Assembly (NCBI RefSeq): GCF_003591175.1
Contig: NZ_QYYG01000005.1
Location: forward strand, 62,001-126,000
DNA: 64,000 nt
Reading direction: 5' to 3'
Origin: Serratia inhibens
GTDB lineage: Bacteria; Pseudomonadota; Gammaproteobacteria; Enterobacterales; Enterobacteriaceae
The notes under the pieces are model-generated. The model saw only the letters and a program-made list of their open reading frames with translations. It made no database searches and was not told where the DNA came from. Below, one piece after another: positions 55,300-63,199 of the stretch (positions within the stretch are counted from its first letter, which is position 1; every line of letters starts with the position of its first letter). Both the position numbers and the translations under genes were made by a program.

Positions 55300-55926
55300 A
55301 TGACTGCAAATTACAAACGCCTCGACAAGGATCAGGCCGCCGTATTGCTGGTGGATCATCAGGCAGGGCTGCTTTCACTGGTACGTGATATCGATCCCGA
55401 TCGTTTTAAAAACAACGTACTGGCACTGGGGGATTTAGCGAAGTATTTCAACCTGCCAACCATCCTGACCACCAGTTTCGAAGATGGCCCGAACGGCCCG
55501 CTGGTGCCGGAACTGAAGGCCCAATTTCCTGATGCGCCTTTTATTCCACGCCCGGGGCAGATTAACGCCTGGGATAACGACGACTTCGTGAAAGCGGTGA
55601 AAGCCACCGGCCGCAAACAGCTGATTATCGCCGGCGTGGTCACCGAGGTGTGCGTGGCGTTCCCGGCGCTGTCCGCTCTCAGCGAAGGTTTTGAGGTGTT
55701 TGTGGTCACCGACGCTTCCGGCACCTTCAACGAGCTGACGCGTCAGTCGGCCTGGAGCCGCATGGAAGCCGAAGGTGCGCAGCTGATGACCTGGTTCGGC
55801 GTGGCCTGCGAGCTGCACCGCGACTGGCGTAACGATGTGGAAGGCTTGGGCGCGCTGTTCTCCAACCATATCCCGGACTACCGTAACCTGATGACCAGCT
55901 ACAGCACGCTGACTCGCGGTAAATAA
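55300..55926 (+). CDS. ycaC: YcaC isochorismatase-fold hydrolase
   Basis: A 208-residue cysteine hydrolase collinear with E. coli YcaC (same length). Catalytic residues are Asp19 (VDHQAG), a Lys in the KQLIIAG segment region and Cys118 (GVVTEVCVAFP). The natural substrate is unknown. It follows pirin on the same strand after 124 bases and may be part of the same LysR-controlled unit, as pirin and ycaC-like genes often are in proteobacteria. Confidence 0.93.
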   Translation: MTANYKRLDKDQAAVLLVDHQAGLLSLVRDIDPDRFKNNVLALGDLAKYFNLPTILTTSFEDGPNGPLVPELKAQFPDAPFIPRPGQINAWDNDDFVKAVKATGRKQLIIAGVVTEVCVAFPALSALSEGFEVFVVTDASGTFNELTRQSAWSRMEAEGAQLMTWFGVACELHRDWRNDVEGLGALFSNHIPDYRNLMTSYSTLTRGK

Positions 55927-56101
55927 GACTACGAGCGGGATGCAAATACCGATGTGTCTTTACAAGATCCTTAAGCTTTGATCACGTTGGCGCCAGGATG
56001 TAAGCAAAGATCATTGGTGTGAAAAGGTCGTGAAAAGCGGCTTTCTCATCTGCCGGGGGCGGGGTAGGTTAAACCCAATCCCGGCAAATGAGGTCAATAT
56101 C

Positions 56102-56434
56102 ATGAAAAATGCATGCAAAGTACTGGCGCTGCCTTTCCTGGCAGCTGCGACGCTGTTTAGCGTCAGCGCGCTTTCCGCTCCGGCTCCGACAGATAAAAAT
56201 GCGCCGCCGGCAGGGCAAGACTTCCGTCTGCCGCCTTTCCCGGGCGGACATATGCCGAAGCCAGGCTTCTGTCACGGTGGGGAGTTGTTCTGCGCCACCT
56301 CTGCCAGCGATAACCCGACCGAAACCATCAATAAGCTGACCTCGGTGATCCCGGCCGGCAGCGCCAGACATTATGAGGTACGAATCTCGGTCGTGGCATT
56401 GCCGGATACACCGCCAGCACCGTCGGCCCCTTAA
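56102..56434 (+). CDS. Small secreted hypothetical protein
   Basis: A 110-residue protein with a signal peptide (MKNACKVLALPFLAAATLFSVSALS, cleavage near Ala26). The mature part is proline-rich at both ends (PAPTDKNAPPAG and PDTPPAPSAP) with a central segment containing two cysteines (FCHGGELFCAT). I do not recognise the family. The ATG at 56102 has GAGG upstream; the longer frame from 56030 would lack a signal. It is a single gene after ycaC. Confidence 0.68.
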   Translation: MKNACKVLALPFLAAATLFSVSALSAPAPTDKNAPPAGQDFRLPPFPGGHMPKPGFCHGGELFCATSASDNPTETINKLTSVIPAGSARHYEVRISVVALPDTPPAPSAP

Positions 56435-56504
56435 GCGCTGCATCAGTCTGCTGGTTCTGGGGGGGAATGCGCGTTAGTCTGGGGTGATCACTTCAGGAGG
56501 CAGG

Positions 56505-56969
56505 ATGAATTCGCCAAAGCTCCCCCCTAATCTCTCTTCTTATCTACGGCCTGGCGATCGGGTGCTGTTATTCGATGGCGAATGCAACCTTTGCCACGGG
56601 TTGGTGAGATTTCTGATCCGCGCCGATCGACAAACCAAAATCCTGTTGGCGACGGTGCAATCGGCGGAAGGGCAGGCGATCCTGAGCTGGCTGGGGTTGC
56701 CTACTGATCGTGTCGACTCCATCGTTTATTTTGAGCAGGGGTGCCATTGGCTGCGCTCGGCGGCGTTTTTTCAGGCGTTGCGCCAGCTTGGTTGGCCATT
56801 TCGCCTGTTGGCGTTGGCGCGTTTTCTGCCGCAACGGCTGGCCGACGGGGTTTACAATGCGGTGGCGAGCAATCGCTACCGGCTATTTGGCCGCAATGAC
56901 GGCACCGTCTTGCCCGGCGCCGATCTGCCGGGGCGCTATCTGCATTCCGGTTCCCGCCGCTCCCGCTGA
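56505..56969 (+). CDS. DCC-family thiol-disulfide oxidoreductase-like protein
   Basis: A 154-residue DUF393 protein with the signature DGECNLCHG (Cys27, Cys30) near the N-terminus, related to Bacillus YuxK. The fold is thought to be thioredoxin-like with a CxxC redox centre, but the substrate is unknown. The ATG at 56505 follows a strong AGGAGG. It ends in a basic SGSRRSR tail. No obvious partner gene is nearby. Confidence 0.88.
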   Translation: MNSPKLPPNLSSYLRPGDRVLLFDGECNLCHGLVRFLIRADRQTKILLATVQSAEGQAILSWLGLPTDRVDSIVYFEQGCHWLRSAAFFQALRQLGWPFRLLALARFLPQRLADGVYNAVASNRYRLFGRNDGTVLPGADLPGRYLHSGSRRSR

Positions 56970-57056
56970 GCTTTACGCTTCTTTACTCTTTAATCGATTG
57001 AAATATCAGCAGTCTGGCCCCATATAATTGAGCATTAAACCCAAAAAGGAGCGCAT

Positions 57057-57311
57057 ATGGGAATCAGTGAAGAAGAGCATCTCCGCCGTTTAACCCGCGA
57101 AAAGAACGCCGTGGGGAATTCGGCGAAATGGGTGGCGATCGTTTCTGCCGTTTACTTTACCCTGATGGTGTTTTATGGCCATCCGGTTGGCGTGCTGGCC
57201 ATGTCTGGGGTGATCTTTATGGTTTCCACCGGCATCTGGTTAAAGAAGCGCAAGAAAGTGAAATCCTATCGCCGGGTACTGGCGGAAATCAACGACGATC
57301 CTTCCGTTTAA
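57057..57311 (+). CDS. Small two-helix membrane protein
   Basis: An 84-residue protein. A charged N-terminus (MGISEEEHLRRLTREK) is followed by two hydrophobic helices (WVAIVSAVYFTLMVFY and VLAMSGVIFMVSTGIWL) and a basic cytoplasmic tail KKRKKVKSYRR. AAAAAGGAG precedes the start. No family is recognised. Its stop overlaps the stop of the convergent acetyltransferase gene by four bases. Confidence 0.72.
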   Translation: MGISEEEHLRRLTREKNAVGNSAKWVAIVSAVYFTLMVFYGHPVGVLAMSGVIFMVSTGIWLKKRKKVKSYRRVLAEINDDPSV

Positions 57312-57859
57312 CCGCCCTGATAGTCGCTGCGCATCAGGGTATAAATCAGGCTTGGCTCGGCGTCAGGCACATCGTTTAACGTATCTACCAAACGCAACCC
57401 CGCTTTTTCCAACACGTGACGTGAGGCCTGATGGTTTGCACGCACGGTGGCGGAAATCTCATCCAGCCCCAGGTGTTCGAAACCATATTCGAGCGCAGCC
57501 AATGCCATTTCCGTGGCCAATCCCATCCCCCATACCTGCGTATCAAAGCGGTAACCCAGATTCACCGTGCGCTGTGCGCCGAGCGGATGCCACGACAGCC
57601 CACCGAAGCCGATAATCCACTCCGGCCGTTCACGCAGCGCGATCGCCCAGGAGCCATAGCCGTGCTGCCGCCATTTCTCGATCCGTTCGGTCAGGATCTG
57701 CCGCGCCTGTTCTTCGCTGGCAACGGGGCCGGCGGGGTTGAAGCGTTGGGTTTCCGGATCGCCGAAAATGGCGTAAAACCTGGCCAGATCGTCGGCCACT
57801 GGCGGGCGCATCAACAGGCGGGCGCTGACATAGGGATCGGTAGGGGTCATCTTGGGCAT
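57308..57859 (-). CDS. RimJ/RimL-type GNAT acetyltransferase
   Basis: A 183-residue GNAT enzyme with the RimL-like pattern: SARLLMRPPVADDLARFYAIFGDPE at the N-terminus, an acetyl-CoA site around VWGMGLATEMALAALEYGFEHLGLDEI, then RANHQASRHVLEKAGLRL. It probably acetylates a protein N-terminus or small molecule; the substrate is unknown. Confidence 0.88.
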   Translation of the reverse strand: MPKMTPTDPYVSARLLMRPPVADDLARFYAIFGDPETQRFNPAGPVASEEQARQILTERIEKWRQHGYGSWAIALRERPEWIIGFGGLSWHPLGAQRTVNLGYRFDTQVWGMGLATEMALAALEYGFEHLGLDEISATVRANHQASRHVLEKAGLRLVDTLNDVPDAEPSLIYTLMRSDYQGG

Positions 57860-57929
57860 GGTTTCTCGTAACCTGCTGTGATTGGGCAGGTTTAACTGTA
57901 GACCAACTGCGCGGGGGAGGAAACATAAA

Positions 57930-57951
57930 CCCCTCTCCGGGCGGAGAGGGG
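57930..57951 (-). terminator. Terminator of the DUF2076 gene
   Basis: Ten-base stem CCCCTCTCCG/CGGAGAGGGG with a two-base centre; the minus strand continues TTTATGTTT, seven bases after the stop of the DUF2076 gene. Confidence 0.78.
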
Positions 57952-57957
57952 GCAGGA

Positions 57958-58704
57958 TCAGATAAACGAATCGTCGTCGCTGTAGTCGTCATCCGAAAAA
58001 TCGGCGCTGTCGTCGGTTTGATAACCCGCGTTCTGGAAGCCGTTGTCCTGATTCAGGAAGCGATTATCGCCGTTGTTAAAAGTGTCGAGGTTGTTGGACG
58101 CGTCAAAATCTTTCATTGCGCTGTCATCTACAGGCTGTGCCGGGGTTTCGTCGATAATGTTCACAATCTCTTGCGGCTGCGAATGGCGGAACATGCCGGT
58201 CAGCATGTCGGCCAATACCACGCCGCCGGCCACGCCAGCCGCAGTTTGCAATGCGCCGCCGAGGAACCCGCCGGCCCGAGAAGGTGCAGCCGCCTGCTGT
58301 GGCGCTTGTTGTGGCTGCTGCGGGGCATAACCCGCCTGCGGCTGATTGTTCCAGGCCGCATTATTTTGCTGTTGCGCCTGGTACTGGTCGCGCGGGCTTG
58401 GCGTATTGCGATTGCCGCCGCCGAACAACCCGGCCAGGAAACCGCCACTGCTCTGTTGGCTGGCGGTATTTTGCTGCTGCTGGGCAATCTGGTTCTCCAG
58501 ATCTTTTACCCGCTGGTCCAGTTGCTTCAGCGCCGCTTCCTGAATGATCATCGCCTGCGCCATGTAATAAGGTGCAGAAGGTTGTTCACGGATATGCTGG
58601 TTGATGAGCTGCTCTGCCTGGAGATCCCTCTGGCCCGTCTTGGTCTCGGCTTCTTTCAAGCGGCCAAACAAACCATCGATAAGGCGTTGTTCTTCAGATT
58701 GCAT
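57958..58704 (-). CDS. DUF2076 protein
   Basis: A 248-residue protein of the DUF2076 family. A helical, probably coiled-coil N-terminal part (residues 1-80: EQRLIDGLFGRLKEAE ... LDQRVKDLENQIAQQQQ) is followed by Gln/Pro-rich linkers, a short Gly/Ala hydrophobic stretch (GGFLGGALQTAAGVAGGVVLADML) and a very acidic Asp/Asn/Ser tail ending DDDYSDDDSFI. Members are thought to be periplasmic ligand-binding or scaffold proteins; function is unproven. Confidence 0.87.
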   Translation of the reverse strand: MQSEEQRLIDGLFGRLKEAETKTGQRDLQAEQLINQHIREQPSAPYYMAQAMIIQEAALKQLDQRVKDLENQIAQQQQNTASQQSSGGFLAGLFGGGNRNTPSPRDQYQAQQQNNAAWNNQPQAGYAPQQPQQAPQQAAAPSRAGGFLGGALQTAAGVAGGVVLADMLTGMFRHSQPQEIVNIIDETPAQPVDDSAMKDFDASNNLDTFNNGDNRFLNQDNGFQNAGYQTDDSADFSDDDYSDDDSFI

Positions 58705-58829
58705 AGGGTTACCTCAGGAGATAAATAACAAAGCTGGATGATGATTATCATCGGTAGCTATCACCCTAGCGCGTTTGTGTGAACCAATAAATAAATGGTG
58801 AGTAAACCTGTTTATGAATTTGTTACCAG

Positions 58830-59615
58830 TTACGGCAAAGGGATCAGCATGACCAGCTTCAGTGTGTTGTTTTCCGCCGGATGAAACGTCAGTTGCCGAT
58901 AGCGCAGCGCCCCCTGCAGAGGATGAGTAAACGCCCGTTCGCCGCCTTCGCGTGCCATCACGTCATGCTGCTTCCACCAGTGATTAAAGGCTTCGCTGTT
59001 GTGCGTCATGTTGCGCACGAAGGCGCGCATCGCTTCGGTATTTTGGTGGTGGCTGGTTTCTGCGCGAAACTCGGCCACTACGCGCCGTGCACGATCGTCC
59101 CAATCGCTGACCAGGTTCTTCGCCAGCGGGTGGAAAAACATGAAGTGCAGCAGATTGGGCGTCTTGGCCTGGCCCAGCCAGCCGCTGAACAGGGTTTCCG
59201 CTTGCGGGTTCCAGGCAACGATGTTCCAGGTGAGATCCAGCAGGTAGCAGGGCGCAGCCACCTGGTAAACGCTTTGCAAAACGGCGCTGTTGGCGAGGTC
59301 CTGATGCTGTTCCTGCTCGGGATCGGCCACCCGCGCCAGGGTAAACAGGTAGTGACGTTCGGCATGCCCCAGGCGTAACGCTTTGGCGATGCGCGCCAGC
59401 GTATGTGGAGAGATGGACACCTCGCGCCCCTGCTCTATCCAGGTATACCAGGTGGCGCTGATACCGCTGATTTGTGCCAGTTCCTCACGACGCAGGCCGC
59501 TGGTGCGGCGGCGCGGGGCGCTGGGCAGCCCCAGCATGTCTGGCGTGATGCGCTCGCGGTGCGCCCGCAGAAAGGCACCGAGGGCTTTGGGGCCTGATAA
59601 GGCTTCGGATTGCAT
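58830..59615 (-). CDS. XRE regulator with MmyB-type ligand domain
   Basis: A 261-residue regulator. The N-terminal HTH (LGAFLRAHRERI ... TSGLRREELAQISGISATWYTWIEQGREV) is followed by the MmyB-like, PAS-type ligand-binding domain (YLLDLTWNIVAWNPQAETLFSGW). Relatives bind fatty acids or other small ligands. It is divergent from yafE, and the roughly 180-base gap between them holds both promoters. Confidence 0.9.
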   Translation of the reverse strand: MQSEALSGPKALGAFLRAHRERITPDMLGLPSAPRRRTSGLRREELAQISGISATWYTWIEQGREVSISPHTLARIAKALRLGHAERHYLFTLARVADPEQEQHQDLANSAVLQSVYQVAAPCYLLDLTWNIVAWNPQAETLFSGWLGQAKTPNLLHFMFFHPLAKNLVSDWDDRARRVVAEFRAETSHHQNTEAMRAFVRNMTHNSEAFNHWWKQHDVMAREGGERAFTHPLQGALRYRQLTFHPAENNTLKLVMLIPLP

Positions 59616-59795
59616 AGGGGGTACCTGTTCATACTAGGATAACTGCTTATATTGTACCCGTATATCAGCCTGATTATAGTGGGTTGTATCCCGTAATTGT
59701 TTATGACCGCCAGCGGCGCTCAGGTGCAATGACGAGAGACACCTAATAGAAAGCCACCCGGCACGGGCGCAAGCCCGACAATAACAGGAGCAAAT

Positions 59796-60566
59796 ATGAG
59801 CATCAGCAACAGCCATAAAAATGCGGTCGATCGTCAGTTCGGTGAGCAGGCCAGCGCCTACCTGACCAGCGCGGTGCATGCGCAGGGTAAAGATTTACAG
59901 CGTCTGGCAACATTGTTGGAGCCCCACGCCGGTGCCAGGCTGCTCGATCTGGGGTGCGGGGCCGGGCACGCCAGCTTTACGGCGGCGGCGAAAGTGGCTC
60001 AGGTGGTGGCTTATGATTTGTCCGCGCAGATGCTGGAGGTAGTGAGCCAGGCGGCCGTGGATAAAGGGCTGAACAATATTCAGGTACAGCAGGGCGTGGC
60101 GGAATCGCTGCCGTTTGACGATGCCGGCTTTGACCTGGTGATCAGCCGTTATTCGGCACACCACTGGCATGACGTGGGCCAGGCGCTGCGCGAAGTTAAA
60201 CGCGTGCTGAAACCGGGCGGCGTAGCGATCTTTATGGATGTGGTGTCACCGGGGCACCCGCTGTTGGATATTTATCTGCAAACCGTTGAGGTGCTGCGCG
60301 ACACTTCGCATGTGCGCAATTATGCGCCGGGTGAATGGCTGAGTCTGCTGACTGAGGCTGGGCTGGTGGTGCGGGAAGTGACTTCGGATCGGTTGTATCT
60401 TGAGTTCGGCAGTTGGGTGGCGCGCATGCGTACGCCGGAGCATTTCGTTACCGCCATTCGCGCTTTGCAGCAGGGGGTTTCTGAAGACGTGCTTCAGCAC
60501 TTCGCCATTCAACCTGACGGGTCCTTCACCAGCGACATTATGATGTTTGAAGTAGTCAGAGGATAA
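59796..60566 (+). CDS. yafE: YafE SAM-dependent methyltransferase
   Basis: A 256-residue class I methyltransferase close to E. coli YafE. The SAM motif is LLDLGCGAGHASF, followed by AYDLSAQML and SRYSAHHWHDVGQALREVKRVLKPGG, resembling UbiE-type enzymes. The substrate is unknown. ACAGGAG precedes the start. It is possibly controlled by the divergent MmyB-type regulator. Confidence 0.92.
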   Translation: MSISNSHKNAVDRQFGEQASAYLTSAVHAQGKDLQRLATLLEPHAGARLLDLGCGAGHASFTAAAKVAQVVAYDLSAQMLEVVSQAAVDKGLNNIQVQQGVAESLPFDDAGFDLVISRYSAHHWHDVGQALREVKRVLKPGGVAIFMDVVSPGHPLLDIYLQTVEVLRDTSHVRNYAPGEWLSLLTEAGLVVREVTSDRLYLEFGSWVARMRTPEHFVTAIRALQQGVSEDVLQHFAIQPDGSFTSDIMMFEVVRG

Positions 60567-60573
60567 ATAACGC

Positions 60574-60643
60574 CAGGGCAGCCAATATCCCCTTCGTTTT
60601 TCAGACTTCAATCTGAAATTCATTGGATATAATGGCTGCCCTG
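60574..60643. repeat. Nested palindrome between yafE and aqpZ
   Basis: CAGGGCAGCCA (60574-60584) pairs with TGGCTGCCCTG (60633-60643). Within it ATATCC pairs with GGATAT, and TTCAGA with TCTGAA. It resembles the intergenic repeats at 10319 and 50931 and may serve as a bidirectional transcript end for the convergent yafE and aqpZ. Confidence 0.65.
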
Positions 60644-60655
60644 ACAGGGTATCAA

Positions 60656-61351
60656 TTACTTCTTGTCTTCCAGCAGGCAGCGATAAATCAGGCCGCCGAC
60701 GACACCGCCGATTAACGGCACCAGCCAGAATACCCAAAGCTGTTGCAATGCCCAGGTGCCCTGGAATATTGCCACACCGGTACTGCGCGCCGGGTTAACG
60801 GAAGTATTGGTTACCGGAATGCTGATTAAGTGAATCAGCGTTAATGCCAGACCGATAGCCAAAGGGGCAAACCCTGCCGGCGCACGTTTATCTGTCACGC
60901 CGTGAATAACAATCAGGAAGAATGCGGTCAGGACCAATTCGATAACAATGGCGGATTGCAGAGAATAGCCGCCCGGCGAATGTTCGCCGTAGCCGTTGGA
61001 GGCAAAGCCGCCGCCGGTTGGATCAAAGCCCGCTTTACCGCTGGCAACCAAATACAGCACGGCCGCTGCAGCGATGCCGCCGATCACCTGAGCGATCACA
61101 TAAGGGATCACGTCTTTGGCCGGGAAACGGCCGCCGGCAAATAATCCCACGGTAACGGCCGGGTTAAAGTGCCCGCCAGAAATATGGCCAACGGCATACG
61201 CCATTGTGACTACGGTAAGACCAAAAGCGAGTGCCACACCGGCAAAACCAATACCCAGTTGTGGAAATGCTGCTGCTAATACTGCACTGCCACAACCACC
61301 AAACACCAACCAAAATGTGCCAAAAAATTCAGCAAATAGTCGCTTTGACAT
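60656..61351 (-). CDS. aqpZ: Aquaporin Z
   Basis: A 231-residue water channel, the same length as E. coli AqpZ. Both NPA boxes are intact (GGHFNPAVT and TSVNPARS), and the six helices are evident. The ATG at 61351 ([22 protein letters not shown]) has GGATGGAG upstream. A perfect 14-base palindrome lies 23 bases upstream of the start and may be an operator. Confidence 0.96.
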   Translation of the reverse strand: MSKRLFAEFFGTFWLVFGGCGSAVLAAAFPQLGIGFAGVALAFGLTVVTMAYAVGHISGGHFNPAVTVGLFAGGRFPAKDVIPYVIAQVIGGIAAAAVLYLVASGKAGFDPTGGGFASNGYGEHSPGGYSLQSAIVIELVLTAFFLIVIHGVTDKRAPAGFAPLAIGLALTLIHLISIPVTNTSVNPARSTGVAIFQGTWALQQLWVFWLVPLIGGVVGGLIYRCLLEDKK

Positions 61352-61373
61352 AAACTCCATCCTACGGAAAATA

Positions 61374-61387
61374 CTAACGATCGTTAG
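61374..61387. promoter_or_regulatory. Perfect palindrome upstream of aqpZ
   Basis: CTAACGATCGTTAG is a complete 14-base palindrome in the 5' untranslated or promoter region of aqpZ. Sites built on AACGATCGTT are common targets of TetR-family repressors. No TetR gene is in the window. Confidence 0.45.
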
Positions 61388-61721
61388 CACTAAAAACTAT
61401 AGAACACCTTTCTCGATTAATGCAGGTTTCTATCAGGATTTTCTTAATGCACCTTAAATAACGGCGGGTATTAAATCCCCGTGAATTAGTTTTGTCTATG
61501 CGACTTTAGCTATATTTATCCGTTTTTGCGCGCGTTTGCTTATTTTTTATCTTTCTTATGAGAATTTACCCTAAGCTTAAGTGTCAGGTCTGCTTTTAGC
61601 GGAAATCGACCCTTGCAGAATTTAATTTTCCACCTGATTTTTCCATTCAATTCGCCGGGGTTAATTGTTGATTCCTATTTGCCATGTTGAATTAGCACCA
61701 GGATTCATGACATTAGCGGGG

Positions 61722-61739
61722 CTGTCATCAGAATGTCAC
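61722..61739 (+). promoter_or_regulatory. PhoB box upstream of the phytase-like gene
   Basis: CTGTCAT-CAGA-ATGTCAC has the two 7-base repeats and 4-base spacer of a pho box (consensus CTGTCAT-N4-CTGTCAC/T), with one mismatch. A TACCTT -10 lies ten bases further on, the same spacing as at phoA. It is 59 bases before the start codon. Confidence 0.78.
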
Positions 61740-61797
61740 ACCAGGTTAATACCTTAGCAAGCTGCGAACTTCACTCCCTTGACTCTGAGCCATAACC

Positions 61798-63159
61798 ATG
61801 AAAATAAAACCGGTTTCGTTGTTAATCACCTCGTTGTTTCCTCTGATCTCTTATGCCGCCGACGTTGAGGTGGAGCGCTATGTCGTCGGCTTTCCCGGCG
61901 GTGAGCACGTAAGCTATCAGGGCGCTTTCGCCAAGCAGTTTCCGCAGGGATTACCGGTGGGTATCGGCTCCGGCCTGGTGTTCAATGGGCGTGAGGGCAA
62001 TGAACTGTTGCTGACTACCGTTACCGATCGCGGCCCTAACGCCGATGCACCTGCGGTCGGTGAACAGGAAGCCAAAATCTTTGCCAACCCGAAGTTCGTT
62101 CCCTTGCTGATGGATATTCGCGTCGGCGGCGGGAAAGCCGTGGCCGGCAATCAGCGCCCATTGCATGATGAACAGGGGCCTGTCAGCGGGCTGCCGCTGC
62201 CGGGCGGGCTGATTGGGTCCACCAACGAAGTGGCGCTGAGCGATACGCTCAAAACCTTGCCGAGCGATCGGCGCGGGCTGGATACCGAAGGCATCACGGC
62301 CGACGGTAACGGTGGCTATTGGTTATGCGACGAATATGGCCCGTTCCTGATCCATATCGACAATAAAGGCAAGATCCTCGCCAAATACGGCCCTGCACCG
62401 CAGAAAGGGGAGCAGGCGGTGGCCGGTGGCTTGCCGAATATTATCAAGTGGCGCCAGCCGAACCGGGGTTTCGAGGGCATCACCCGCCTGCCGGATGGCC
62501 GCATTTTGGCGGCGGTGCAGAGCACGCTGGACGTCGACGGCAAGAGCAAGAACAAAGCGCAATTTACTCGCCTGGTCAGTTTTGATCCGGCCAGCGGCAA
62601 AACGGCGATGTATGGCTACCCGATTGATATCGACAGCTATAACAAGGCCAAGGATGCCAAAGTCGGCGACATCGTGGCGGTGGACAACCAGCATATCTTG
62701 TTGATTGAACAGGGCAGCGATAAAGACAAGCAGATGATGAACAAAATCTACCTGGTCGATCTCAGCCAGGCGACCGATCTGACGGCCTTCGACGGCAAGG
62801 ACAAAGCGCTGGAGTTTGATGATGCGAAGGATCTCGCCAAGCGCGGCGTGAAGCTGGCGCAAAAGCGCGAAGTGGCGGATCTGCGCAAGTTGGGTTGGCA
62901 GCAGGAAAAAGTGGAAGGGCTGACGCTGATCGACGATCGCACGCTGGCGGTGATTAACGATAACGATTTTGGTCTGCAGGCCAAATTGGTGAACGCTGAG
63001 CCCAAGGGCAAGAAAATCGGCGATTACCAGTTGGATAAGCAGGGAGGTTTGTCCCTTGACGGTAAAGCCGTGTCGACGAGCATCGAACTGCGGCCGCTGG
63101 ATAAGCCGGAATCACTGAGCGAACTGTGGGTGCTGAAACTGCCGCAACCGCTGAAGTAA
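61798..63159 (+). CDS. Secreted phytase-like (esterase-like) protein
   Basis: A 453-residue exported protein with a signal peptide (MKIKPVSLLITSLFPLISYAA). The Phytase-like domain (PF13449) contains LLTTVTDRGPNADAP, DTEGITADGNGGYWLCDEYGPFLIHID and RGFEGITRLPDGRILAAVQSTL. The beta-propeller-like fold suggests hydrolysis of phosphate esters, but activity in this family is often unproven. The PhoB box supports a phosphate-starvation role. It is a single gene with about 450 bp of AT-rich DNA upstream. Confidence 0.87.
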   Translation: MKIKPVSLLITSLFPLISYAADVEVERYVVGFPGGEHVSYQGAFAKQFPQGLPVGIGSGLVFNGREGNELLLTTVTDRGPNADAPAVGEQEAKIFANPKFVPLLMDIRVGGGKAVAGNQRPLHDEQGPVSGLPLPGGLIGSTNEVALSDTLKTLPSDRRGLDTEGITADGNGGYWLCDEYGPFLIHIDNKGKILAKYGPAPQKGEQAVAGGLPNIIKWRQPNRGFEGITRLPDGRILAAVQSTLDVDGKSKNKAQFTRLVSFDPASGKTAMYGYPIDIDSYNKAKDAKVGDIVAVDNQHILLIEQGSDKDKQMMNKIYLVDLSQATDLTAFDGKDKALEFDDAKDLAKRGVKLAQKREVADLRKLGWQQEKVEGLTLIDDRTLAVINDNDFGLQAKLVNAEPKGKKIGDYQLDKQGGLSLDGKAVSTSIELRPLDKPESLSELWVLKLPQPLK

Positions 63160-63199
63160 CCGCCGTGACAGGGGGAATGGCTCCCCCTGTCCGCGTTTG

